The position numbers and the translations under genes were made by a program. From Heliopora coerulea (Eukaryota; Cnidaria; Anthozoa; Scleralcyonacea; Helioporidae): DNA of 64,000 bases. Numbering within the stretch: the stretch's first letter is position 1; every line of letters starts with the position of its first letter. Below are positions 24,701 through 37,200 of this stretch, in pieces. The notes under the pieces are model-generated. The model was not told the origin of the DNA. It saw nothing but the letters and a program-made list of their open reading frames with translations, and made no database searches. The stretch is taken from the NCBI GenBank assembly GCA_030142905.1, contig JASJOG010000027.1, forward strand, positions 992,001-1,056,000, written 5' to 3'.

Positions 24701-25240
24701 CTCCTGTCGAACAACGCAAGGTAGCAATCGCCTGCCCGTCGTAAGTTGTCGTGTCGGTTGAGGTCAGTCGATCGTTGTCATAAGATAACATAACGCCTAC
24801 TGCTTCACAGCAGAAATAAAAATAGCAGCTGACATTCAATATCAGGACCGCTGGCACACGTTAAATTTTGCTTTGTATCCAATTAGCCGTTACGATTGGA
24901 ATCGCCACAGTCGCCAATATCGTGACGGTCGCCGCGATATAAAAATCCTGGTATCTATTTGATCATACCCAATCGCCACAGTTGCTAGCATCGAGATCTG
25001 AAGATGTTCATTTTGCAAAGATTGCGAATGAATTTTTCAGCAACCGTAGCTCTTGTGACGATAAAATGAATCTCAAGCTTTACAACTGACGGTTTTTCGC
25101 TGCGATTGCGCTCTTCACAAATTTATAAGGCATTTTAACATGTTTTCATTCGGTGCTCAAATTGCATGTGAGTGAAAGGTTCAAAGATTTCACTAGCCGA
25201 TTTCTCGGTAAGACGAATATATCGTTAAAGTCAAAGATTT
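21775..25240. other. Region between the CTTNBP2-like gene and the MYO18A stop codon
   Basis: It should hold the MYO18A 3' UTR and the upstream part of the CTTNBP2-like gene. A CpG-rich patch at about 23440-23590 could be a promoter. Short fragments with hAT-like ends (CAGGGGCGCAACTAG near 22521) are present. The 154-codon minus ORF at 24393-24857 has no known motif and no clear exon signals; I do not call it a gene. Confidence 0.5.
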
Positions 25241-25630
25241 TCATTTCTGATGATCGGATGACGTCGATCCTTCGTCCGACATCGATGGTTTTCCGACGTC
25301 GCTCCGAGGAGACGTCGGCGAATGGAGTCCATCGATAGCGTTTAGCCGTCGAGCCAGCCTATCAGACACATCGTAAACGTCGTCTAAGTCTTCATAGGAC
25401 TTGTATGAACGAGGCTCGGAAGATACTCGGGAATCACTAAGGGCTCGGTATGACGACATCGAGTCGTGTTCGTCCTCTTCGTCCGAGCTCGTATCCGTCG
25501 TTAAGCCTTCGCTGTCGTAGTGAAGATTTTCTTCCATTGCTTGCTGGAGATCAGCGAGTCTTTTCTTGGTGATAGCAAGCTCACTCTTTGTTGCGACTAA
25601 AACAGTCTCCATTTCTTCCAGTTCGCTTTC
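25241..25630 (-). other. MYO18A: MYO18A exon 38: end of rod and acidic Ser-rich tail
   Basis: Starts [34 protein letters not shown], which matches the end of the vertebrate rod (ELAL.K.RIADLQAA.E). It is followed by about 95 residues rich in Ser, Asp and Glu ([19 protein letters not shown]), with several Ser-Pro and acidic-flanked Ser sites. This resembles the non-helical tailpiece of vertebrate MYO18A, where phosphorylation has been reported; regulation here is inferred. Confidence 0.9.
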
Positions 25631-28192
25631 CTTGGAGATTGAGAGGAGAACGAAAAGGGATAATGAATCACAAGTGTGCATGCTTCTTAGGTTATGAAAA
25701 TCAGAAGAGTTTTAAAAGACCTGCTGGTCAACATTCTGAAATGTCCCTTACTTTTTCCATTCGTCTCTTTTTCTGTTCATTCTCCTGCCTCTCCAAGGCA
25801 GAAAACTCTTCTCTAGTGTCCAAGAGTTTTTTGTCCATTCTGAAAAAAATATAAATAAAAACGTGGTTTTTACCTAACAAGCAATCCAGAAAAAACAACA
25901 AATGCATCTTCTTAACTTCTTACTTGTTCTTTTCTTGGTAGAACTTAGACTCTTTTTCTAAAAGTGTTATCTTTTCTTCTTCTATTTTCTGTAACTGATC
26001 TTTTAGTCTTTCGTTTTGAACCTAAAGAGTAAGACGTTCATTAAATCTTGATGCCCTCTCTTAAAAAATCTTTGACATGTCGGTTACAAGTTGACGAACT
26101 GTTTTAATTAAAACAGCAAACGTGTGAGTATAAGTACGCCTTGCGTTGAGAGAGAACTGATAATGAAACTGGGTGAAGTTAGTTGCGTAACCATACAGAT
26201 TAACCAGGGTCTGTTCATGGTCACCGAAATAGAACGGCATTTAAAAAGCTGCTTCGACCGCCTCGATTTGAGCGGTCAAAATAGATTTCCGAAGGAGAAA
26301 CGACACAAGTTATAAAAATCCAGTCAATGATAAAAATAGGATATTGCGTAGACAGAGAGGAATAACGTAAAAAGGTTAATAGGCTGGTAACTGCAGTGAC
26401 TGATCGCAAGAAACTCCAACGTTTCGAATAAAGGCCCTTTTGTCAGAGAAAGAAACGTATTCTGTTTCTTTCTCTGACGAAGGGCCTTTGCTCGAATCGT
26501 TGCAATTCCTTGCGATCAGTCATGGCAGTTACCAACCTTTGAGCTTTTTAAGTCATAAAAATAACTTAATGGTTCCCTTTTTTACTGCTAGGCATCCAAA
26601 ACGTTAAGAAAACGAAACAAAACAAACAACCAACGCTTCCAATACGTAAACAAACAAACAGACAAACAAACAGTGGACAAACAAACTAGAATTTCCAAAG
26701 GGGCGTGAGTTATAAAAATAAATTAATGGTCTCTAATCAAGGAGCTATTCAGAATCTCCTTGAAAAATTTTCGAATGGGACAAGATTAAAGAAAATATTA
26801 TGCAAGACAACAATGCACACCAATGACTTTCACATGCCAGTCATAAACTAACTTTTGGCAGAGCATTCCTCCGACAAAAGATACTAATATCTAGGCTTAA
26901 ATTGTTGCTACATCCGAGCAAGGCGCGTTATAAAATAGGTCTCGTAAACAAAGGCAATTCATTGCACGTGTTTTTACTTACTTCTAACCGACGTGAATTT
27001 GCCATTGAGGACTCCAGTTTCTGCTCTAATTCTTTAACCTATCAGTAAAACGTTGTTTTTAGTGGAAAAACTGATTGTTGGGTGAAAACATACACGTACC
27101 GCTATAAACATTGCGTAGACGATGGGGGACGAATACGCTCAAAAGTATTTCGTGGATGTCCGCTACGCGTTTTTCCCAGAACTAAATGGTGCTAAAAATT
27201 TACAACTGCCACTTTGATTAACTGAGTCGAAACAATTGAATCACGGAACTGACGGAAGGTCTACAAAAATTAGTTCTGTGAAGATATGTAGCAGTATGCA
27301 CCATAACCTATAATTAGTACATGTTGTTAATGGTAGATCATCCAGTTAAGTGTAGTCTTGAGAAAGACTTTTGGTAACTGTTTCAACGGCCTCAACGGCG
27401 ACTCTAAAGATCACTGTCGCTAAGGCTGTCAAAACATCAGTCATCAACAGTCTTTCTCGAGACTAAACTAACATGAATGATCTACCATTACAAACATGTA
27501 CCGATTCTCCCAGGTTCATACCATTTACTTTATAAACTATAATGGAATACGTCTCCGTCTACCACTCACAAAGTAAATACTGTACAAGTAGTGGTACATT
27601 TATCACAAGCAGGTAAGTCGAGTTCCAGCATCTTAAAAAAAGCTAACCGTGCTTAAGCCAAAACTTTGTAGGCGCTCATTTACACGATATGACTGTCGTA
27701 TACGGTTGTTCATTTTGATGTATCCGGTTCAGCCGTAAGAGTCTTCAGGACCAAATGCAACATTCGCGAGCGAATAGCAAGCAGGAATTGTACTTTTATG
27801 ACATAATCGCATACGCCAAAGTAAAGAATCCCATACGACAATCGTATCATGTGAATAGGTCTTAACAAGGTTGGAATTAATTTTGGTGAAACGACTTGCT
27901 CCTTCCGAGTTCCACAAAAGAAAACTTCATTCGGACTAGTTTTCTCTCAAATCAACTCACCTTGGTTCCAACTTTATCGTGCACGATCCTTTGTACCGAA
28001 GTTTCTTCAAAGTAAGACAGCCTGTGTTTGAGATTAGCAATCTACAGTGTCAAAACATAAGAGTAAATCAAACTTAATCAATTAATTGGTAACTTACTGG
28101 TACCCAATGTTAGAATTTCATAGAATCAAATGTGCTTTGTCTGGGTATACTACCTACTACTACTACTATTATTGTTATTGAGGAAAGTCAGC

Positions 28193-28229
<37 letters not shown>

Positions 28230-31200
28230 TATTATTATTATTATTATTATTCAAACATATTTATACACGGTAACCTTTCATTACGTAAATGATTTTCAAA
28301 GGACCGTGTGGTGAATTACAATTAATAAAAACTGTAAATGCTTGACTACCGTAATGATTCGAATAAGCGCCCAGGGCGCTTATTTAATTTTAGGAGGTCG
28401 AGAGGTGGCGCTTATTCGGGAGGGGGCGCTTATTTAATTTTTTAGCAAACACCGCAATCTGATTCCATAAAAACGCAGAACTTTGATAACAATCTAAACA
28501 ATAACAATAACAAGGATTCAGAAAAAACTGAAACCCTAGTTCTCTGCTCTAGTAGATAGAATACGAGTTATTTTTATAATGCAGCTACAGCTGCAGGTAA
28601 TTGTTCTCAATCAATGACAAGTTCATCGTCACAGTCACTTTCGTCAATAACAAGATTGTCGGGCGCAGCGTCCTCGACGTCCGACTCTGTGATTCCGTCG
28701 AAAGGGTTACGTTCACGTGATTGGGCAATAGCATGTTGAACAGTTTTGATCCGTGCTAGCCCAGAATGGCATGGCTGATCCTCCTTAAAGCAATGGATGT
28801 GGTCATCCTCCGATCCATCCAAAGCAACAGTCAGTTCACAGCTCTTGAATGAGGCCACAATCATTGCACTATCTGAACTAGTCCACGCTTCAAGGATCCA
28901 CTTTACAATCTCTTTCCGGGGAGCACCATGCATATTTCCAGCAGCCGTGAAAGAATGAGCTTCACCAGCCATCCACTCGTCGTATTGCTCCGTTACCTTT
29001 GCTTTGAAAGGCTTGTTCCACACCATATCTGGAGCTTGGATGTATTTGGTACAACCTCCTGGGATTATTACTGAGTCAATCTTTGATGTTACAAGTTCTG
29101 CTCTTACTGTGTCCATCAAATGGCACTTGAAATAATCCCAAGCTAACAGTCGTCGCGTGAATGTAAACTTCCCCAAAACATTTCTTGCAAAGGAAAGCGT
29201 TAGTTCCTCGTTCATTCAACCATTAGCAAATGACGCAACCACGCATTTTCTTTTAAATTCTTCGTTGAGTAATTTTGTCTCTCTTTTAGCTCCAGGAAAG
29301 ACAATGAAAGGTTTAAGTTTCGTCCCATCTGCCTTAGCTGTCAAACAGACCGACACTTTCGTCTTCTCATGGCCAGATGTTTTCATGTTTATCGTGTTCT
29401 TGCCAATTGAATCAACAGTCGTATTGGAAAGCATGTCTCGCCAAACAGCGGTTTCATCCATAGCTATAATGTCGCTGTCTCCGTAAGAAAACTTTTCGTG
29501 CAGACGTCGTACTTGTAAAACATAAGATATCAGTTTGTCAATTAGTTTCTCTGGATCCTTCTGACATTGAGTCGTTTTGCGCCGTATGGATAAACCATTT
29601 CTGGTCATAAACTTCTGAACCCATCCAACGCTTGCGGGTGAACGTCGGCGGGATTTCCGTTTCCTTGCATTTTTCTTCATGTAGGCAGCATGCTTTGCTT
29701 CTAATCATTTTTCTGGATACGCGAAAACCATTAGCTCGTCGTTGATGCACCCATTCGAGTAAGACTTCTTCAATAGCTTCATCAAAAGGCTTTCTTCCTC
29801 CTCCCTCAAGGCGCTTTCGCTTGCCCGCCGCACTTCCAACAGATTCTAGTTTACTCTTGTTTTGTCGCCATTCTCTTATTCTCTTCCTGTCAACGTTAAA
29901 CTTCTTTGCTGCTTGGTGGTTGCTATTAGATTCCTCAGCGAGCTGTACAGCTTCTAGTTTGAATTTGGTGGTATAGGCAGCGACCTTTTTACCTGCATAT
30001 GACTGTGATTTATCGGTCTCCATGTTCGACATGAGCATTGCAATACTGAGCTCATATTTTAGGAAATTTGAACCTGATACCGTCGGAGCTCACACAAAAG
30101 TTTTTTTGTTTGTGTCTGGCTAGCGTGACGACTGAAAGCTGAGGAGTTTGCTCGTAAAAGGTTGCGTCGAGAAAACCCTTGGAAAACGTTTTTACTAGTA
30201 TACTGAGTTCAGCTGATGATTCCCTGGCAATTATGGCTCGTTCATGCCCATTGTCATTGATACCGGTGAGTTTTACAACTGTCATACGAGGTCACCACGT
30301 TTACAAAGCATCATGGTCTCCAACCTTAGGAGAGTCTCTGACATGCAGGAAAGACGAACGTAACGAAGCTAATGAACACGATGAATACGCTATTGGAACG
30401 TATCTTGATGATAACCAACTTGTTGGCCACATGCCGATGGAGCTTTCCTTTCTTGTCTACACTTTTTTGAGAGCCCACCTAGACAACAACGTACAAGTCA
30501 AAGTAACGGGAACAAGGACGCTGGAAAATGGACTTGTTGTGCCCGCATCTTTCCAAGCTAGAACGACGAACTTAGCCATGGCTAAAAGATTTGAAGGAGA
30601 GATCTGTCGATTGAGAGAACTTTACTCTCACATGGAGATCAAAATTGAAACACTGAGAAGACGAGTTTCGCTCTAATCCGGCTAACGTGCGCAATGCATA
30701 TATTTGTGGCAAATAAAATGCTGAAGGACAGTTGATTTTATACCGATACTGCGTCTCTTATCGGTTGGGTAATCATTTACATACAGTGGTTCCCTGGCGA
30801 AAGGAAGGAAGAAGGGGGACGCTTATTCGGGAGGGGGCGCTTATTGGAAGGAGGGCGCTTATTCGAATCATTACGGTATATACAAAAAGTTGAATAGTAA
30901 TTTTACGTTTCTATCTATATTACAGTTAATAAATATATATATATACCATATATAATATATAATATATCATATATAATATATCATATATAATGTATCATAT
31001 ATAATATATAATATACCGTGCTAATCCTGTAAATCAAGCTTTTGGTTCTTTATACAGCTTTTGGTTCCTTACTTCATCGCTTTTAACCAAGTTTTGTGTT
31101 ACGAGTTATCGGTTTAGATTCACTTGCTTGTTTTTAAGTATTACGTCGTGCTTTTTTGCATCTATTCATCTAGTTTTCAGCTTAAATTTACCGTTGAGAA

Positions 31201-34200
31201 GATTTAACTTCTTTCGTTCTTTGTATTACAAATCTTTTGTTAAACGTACTTTTCCTGGCAAAACTTGCCAGTCTGTGCGAAAAACTTATTGCACGGCTAG
31301 GTAGCCAATCAGCGTGCGTCATTTTGCGTACAGACCGGGTAGCGAGCTCAGCCATAAAATAACTATGCTTACTGTCGCGCATGTGGTAATGCTGGCAACT
31401 CTTACTGTCCCATAGATAGTGAGTTGATCAAGCGACAAGAACAGTGAAACACACGCGAAATAAATACGAAGCGACAAGCAAGTGAACAAAACTACTTATT
31501 TGTCTTACCTCGATATATCCTTATGCTAATTGTTGTGCACGTGGTAATACCGGCACTTACTGTGCCGTGGATAATGAGTAGATTAAACGAAAGATCAGGG
31601 AAACACATGCAATATAAATACCAAACGACATCCAAATAAGCAAAACTACTTTAGGTCGATAGAACATTGATAAAAAAGCCCAACCTCGGTCATGAAACTT
31701 TTGTTTTCACCCTCTAACGCCTGCTTCGTCTCGTTCAGTTCAGAATTTTCCACCTGAATTGACGCATTCTAAATCGAAAGGAGATATAGATGCAAATACG
31801 AAGATTAAGGAACCACAAGGAAGGATACAACGGAAAAAAAAAAAATGAACCCAAATGAAAGTACTGTAAAATATAAAAAAAACAAAAATGAGTTAAAGAT
31901 AAACGCACAAGCAATGAAAACTGTTCACTGGAAGTCGAATTAATACGTTTATATTGGTGTACCTAACATTGAAGAAGGAAATAAGAATTGTTTCACTCGC
32001 TCTCCAGCAAAAATATAACACCAGGTGCGTAGTTAACCCATTTTGATTGGGGGAGGGGTGGGTGTCCAGCATAATTTGCCCGAACATTGTATACTTTCAA
32101 AAATTGCCGAAATTTAATTTGAATTTAATATGTTGTACCATCGCTTCCTCAGCCCCAGTACTTAAATCACAAATAAACTAGTAACCAAAAGGGATTTTGG
32201 CCTACTTTACCTTACCAAATTTTGCCTGAATTACAATCTATTTTTAGCCCGAATTTTCGAGTTTTTCGCAAACTATGGGGGGGGGGGGGGAGTCACACCA
32301 CAAACTACACCCATGAAGTACCGCCCATAACCTACGCCGCTGCATAAGATTTCTTTAAGCTACGAAGGTATTAAATACGTAGAATACGACTCTTATTTTT
32401 CATAAGAAAGGCTCTGAGAGCAATACAAGAGATCCTTGCAGGCCAGATATGATCCAGGCGCGGGGTCAGCTACTCCTGATCTTAACCCATAACCAGTTTC
32501 CACTTACGGTCTTTGTTTACAGGTGGGAAACACTGTCCGTGTAAAGGGTTTAAGAAAGCAAATGGCGTCTCACTGCGTAAGTGGTGCAAATTCACATTTG
32601 CATCTTAACCTGCTGAAGACAGCCAGTCATGCTTGTGGTCAAGATTACGAGGGGGCCGCAATCGCTTTTGGGTTATGTATACATATAGTGCGGAATACTT
32701 GTCAACAGTATAAGTAATACAGCCGTAACTATCCTTTAATAAACTCTCTGGTTGCAACTGCCATTTACCTGAGCTACAAGTAATTTGTTCTTTTGTAATA
32801 AGTTGTTAATTTCTTCTTCATCTTCTTCTATATGGCTCTTCAAGTCGTTGTTTTCTCGCGCTAAACCGGAGCACTTTTCATCAACCTTATCAAAAGAATA
32901 TCGAAACCGACATGAGCGGAGATTTTCTTAATTTAATAGCAAACGGTGCGTTGAAACGTGAACAAATCATGACAGCGTACAGGAGTGAGAATCAGTTCAC
33001 TTTTAGAACTACAGTGAACTCCCCCTAAGACGGACACCTTCGGGATCACTCTTACTGTCCGTCTTAGAGAGGTGTCCGTCTTGGAGGGAGATGACGTAAT
33101 CTGACACCGGCCATCAGTATTGAACTGATTAAAACCTCAGTCACTCAGCGCTCGTCTTCCTGCCGCGAGAGAAAGATACTGACGTTCCGAGCGAGAGCCC
33201 TTCAATGTATGTCAGGTAGTTAACCACTTTACTTAAAGTTTGTTAATTTTTCAAACAGAAGTTGTCTTCGTTATTTTGACGTCTTCAAATTTCGTTATCC
33301 GAATCAATTAGTCGGGCCATTGACTGTCCGCTCTGGGAGGTATTTCGAACATTTTTCCACCTGAAAAGTGTCCGTTGTCCGTCTTAGAGAAGTGTCCGTT
33401 TTAGAGCCGGACCAAACGTGGTGTCCGTCTTAGGGAGGTGTCCGTCTTGGAGGGGTGTCCGTTAAGAGGGAGTTCACTGTATATAAAAACGAATTGATTC
33501 AGAGGAAAAAAACCGTGGAAACGGACACTTGGGGTTAACTGATCAATTTCTAGAATGACTCAGAAGAGGTCATACCTCTATCTTGCTTCGAACCAATGAG
33601 TCATATTGAGCTTGGATTTCTTGAACCTCTAACTCTAATTGTTTCTTGGATTTTAATCCATTCTGAGTTGCTAGAATCTGGTCTTCCAGCTAAAAGATAA
33701 AGTGTAAGATCCATTACAAAGATTACATTTAGGAAGTCAGATCCATTGTACCAGTATTTGCAAATAATGAGGGAAGGCTTACCTGATGTTTCAACTGCTT
33801 GATTTGCATTCTGTCCTTGGTAGTTTGTTGCCTCTAAAAAGGCAAGAAAGGAAGCGGTAATCACGACATGCAATCATAGCGTTGGAGGACAGCGTGTTCT
33901 TCGTGCAAGCGTGCATATTTAGAAAGGTAAAAATCAGGTTATGTTGTTTAAAGCTTTGAACTGAGCACATTACTTTCATTATTTGATTGAAAACATTACA
34001 CGTACGTGTCCCATGGAAACACGCAGTTATTACATTCTCCTTCCACAAGGAAGTGGGCAGAAGTTTCTAGGTGAAACAACCAGGAATTTGCCTTTCGAAG
34101 GACACAATTCTTGTCGCTCTCAAGTTTACCTCGAGAAATATGTCTTGGCAAACGAAAAACATCGCCACTTATTCCAAGCGCAAAACAATATGAACGATTC

Positions 34201-37200
34201 AAGACCAGGAGGGGAATGTACCACAGTTGGCCAGAAGAGATTTTTTCTCCCGCAAATGTACACATAAAAAGTCAAGAATGAACTTACCAACTGGTCGATA
34301 GCTTGTTGAGCGTCACGCAGTAATGCTTTCGTACTTTTCAGGTCATGTTTATATCTCTTAGTCGCACTACGGTCGATTTGCTCGAGGGTATTGCGGAGTT
34401 CCAGTAGTTTCTGATCGGACTCCCTCTTTGCCTTCACCGCCTGAGACACTTCGTGGTGTTCGTCTTCGAGCTGAGCCTCAAGCTGCTTGATCTGCGGTTA
34501 AATACAACATTATTGAAAAACGTCAGGTATAAAGCAGAGATCAAGAATAAAACGAACCCGAGGAAACGTCGAGACCTTTTACTGGGTCATGTGTTTCTTT
34601 TAGTGCCTTCATTTATACTGGATAATCCAATCAGCTACCTGAGCTGTTCTCCCTAGAGGTCCAGCAAGGGAAAACCCTAATGGGTCCGGTGTTACTACAT
34701 GAGGAAACCGGAGTGCCCGGACAAGGCCTGCGATACTTGGTAGAGTCAAACTGGACAACACTTTTTGCACATGTGACCAAGGTAACTTCAATCAGATAAA
34801 TGCACGGAGCCGGAATCAAACCCTAGGTCAAGGTAGTGAGAGACATGTGCACTACCATTGTGCCACCAGCAGCCCCTCGGGTGCGTACGCTCTTCACGTT
34901 TCGTGCTACACAGGACGATTTTTCACGCAAGATGTTGCCTTAACAAAATTTCGTTAGTAAGTTCTCGAATGACATTGTAGACACATCAAATTTTTTGTTA
35001 AAGACCGCGTTAAAAAACGTCGTAAAAAATCATCCCTAGTTATATCACTTTCAGGCAGTTCTTGAAGGAGTCCTAGATGTTTCTCGTGCAGAATGTACAA
35101 GTTCTTCTTTTTGTGCTAGTTTTTGGTGTCAAAAGAGGGTCGGGTCAGTGTCATCTTTCATACATACAGGCTTAAACTTCTAATACCTAAAATGACTTAA
35201 ATAAAATTACAACATGTTTTCGACTAGAAGTCGTCACCAATGTCACAGTACTGCTCCACTCCAATTGTTTGGTATATTTTCAGTCAGACTCAAAGGCGAA
35301 AGTATCCCTACAAGGTATTGTAGTTGTTTGTGAGAGGGTGGTCTTTCCTGGTTAAAAAGACCCCCCCCCCCAAGTTTCAATTTGAGGAGTGTCTCCCTGT
35401 TTAACAAAGGATCTCATAATTGAATGGAAAAGACCATCCTTGTGGAAAGTTAGTAGCGAACGTTATGACAATGTCACCTTTCTCATGTAATTTGACTTCA
35501 TTTCCTCCATATCTTCTTCCTTTCTGTCGATCTCCTTTTGACTACGTTTCTTTGTTTGTTCAATTTCCATTTCTAGCTTAAGTTTAGCCTTGGATGAAAG
35601 AAACAAGTTCTCTGAATTAACTACAGCTCAACTACAGCATTTATTGTAGCAATTGATATACCAGGTGGGAAGCATTTCATTGACCCGATTGCAGCATGTA
35701 TTACAACCAACACAGAAAAATACTAAACCGTTCTTTTTAGAACTCGATCTAGCTAGCAACAGGTCAATGACAAACCTGGCAGCCGCAAATTATTGACGCT
35801 ATAATATATAAATGGCATGAAGTGAGTCATGAATAAACAATACGCCCACTATAAATCGCATCATTCCCGTATTGGCGTATGATTTCTCTTCAGGCTTAAC
35901 GAATATCCCTTCACATCCTGTCGGTTTTACCAATCAAGCGATCTGTATACAAAGATTGTGCAACAGATTAAAGCTGGGCGACTGGCCGTTTTGATAACAT
36001 AAGCCAAACTGTACACCATTTGTGCGTAGTCAAGTTAGGTGGATCACCCGATCTTAAAGGGATGGGGAGGACGATAGCGGTAAAGACTAGCAATGCACCA
36101 ACACTTCACAATAAACGTCTCCCTACGTGTTCCAATAGTTGTATTTGTCCTGCTTGCTCGTCTAGTTCTTCCTCCTGTTCTTTGATTTTCTTTTCCAGCT
36201 GTCGTTTAGAGGTCGCTATTTGTACAACCTGAAAGACACAGAGTTCATTTACTGGGATGGAACCAACTCCTCAAAAATGTCGTCATCATTCTGGATATTA
36301 GCAGCAGCCCTCGAAATTTTCGACGGCAAAAGGCAATTGCCGCCGATAATGCCGCCGAAAATGAAATTATCGACGGCAATTTTTTGCAGTCGAAGATTTT
36401 TGTGCTTATTGCCTACTGAATCTCATCAATTCTTCTAAGAAGCTCAAGTGCTATGTTATGAACAAATAATTATCTACAGATTTCCTGAATTTTATTCCTC
36501 ATCATTGCTCGACGATGATAAATGTTTTCATGGCGACGTTAAATACCGTTGTTTACTAACAAATGGATCTTACGTATTGCCTTATATAAAGTACTGACGA
36601 TGAGTACCGAGAAAAGGAATCCAAAACTATTGAGACGATTGACCCAAATTTGCTTCCTGATTCTCATTGTGATTCTGAATCAGAATCTCAAACAGACGAG
36701 GATTAATTAAGATGGACTGATGTTTGTTCATTGACATTGTTCTTTTTACTTGCATATTTGTTAGTGATAACAACGTTTAGTACGACTAGTTATAGATTAA
36801 AATGGGAAAGTTTTGAGTTGTTTTTTTATTATTCAGCTGCTTACGACATATGTTTTAGAGTTCCTCTTACAATAAACCCGAGGGAAAAAATTGCCGTCGA
36901 GTTGCCGCCGAACTCTAAAATATCGACGGCAATTTTTTGCCGTCGAAGATTTAGAGAAATTTCGAGGGCTGTAGCAGGCATTATGTCAATGAAATATACA
37001 TGACACCTTGAAATAAGGAAATCACAAATTGATTCTGAACACAGTCATAATCTAACGGTATTTACCAAGGCAGTATATTGCCTCTCATTCAACTTTAATT
37101 GAACAGTAACTCGCATACCTTGGCTTCATCTTTATTTTTGCCTAGATCACTCAAGTCGTATTCCAACCTTTGTTTTTCAGTTTTTACTTCGTCCACTTCA

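Larger units (their letters stand above)
28347..30878 (-). mobile_element. Pogo-type Tc1/mariner DNA transposon with a second, HIRAN-like gene
   Basis: The ends are exact 26-bp inverted repeats (28347-28372 and 30853-30878, starting TACCGTAATGATTCGAATAA) with TA at each border. GCGCTTATT is repeated several times just inside both ends. Inside are a minus-strand pogo transposase in three broken pieces and a divergent plus-strand ORF with a HIRAN-like domain. Length is about 2.53 kb. It sits in the MYO18A intron between exons 33 and 34 and its transposase runs with the gene. The perfect terminal repeats suggest a fairly recent insertion in spite of the two inactivating changes in the transposase. 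Confidence 0.9.

Noticed and set aside
24393..24857. 154-codon minus ORF below the MYO18A stop
   Set aside because: No recognisable family and mixed hydrophobic composition; probably 3' UTR or intergenic.
28141..28260. CRISPR-like or coding repeat at the CAT/TAT run
   Set aside because: A plain trinucleotide microsatellite without spacers, in a eukaryotic intron.
30052..30285. 77-codon minus ORF upstream of the pogo transposase
   Set aside because: It is the antisense shadow of the leader and start of the HIRAN-like ORF.
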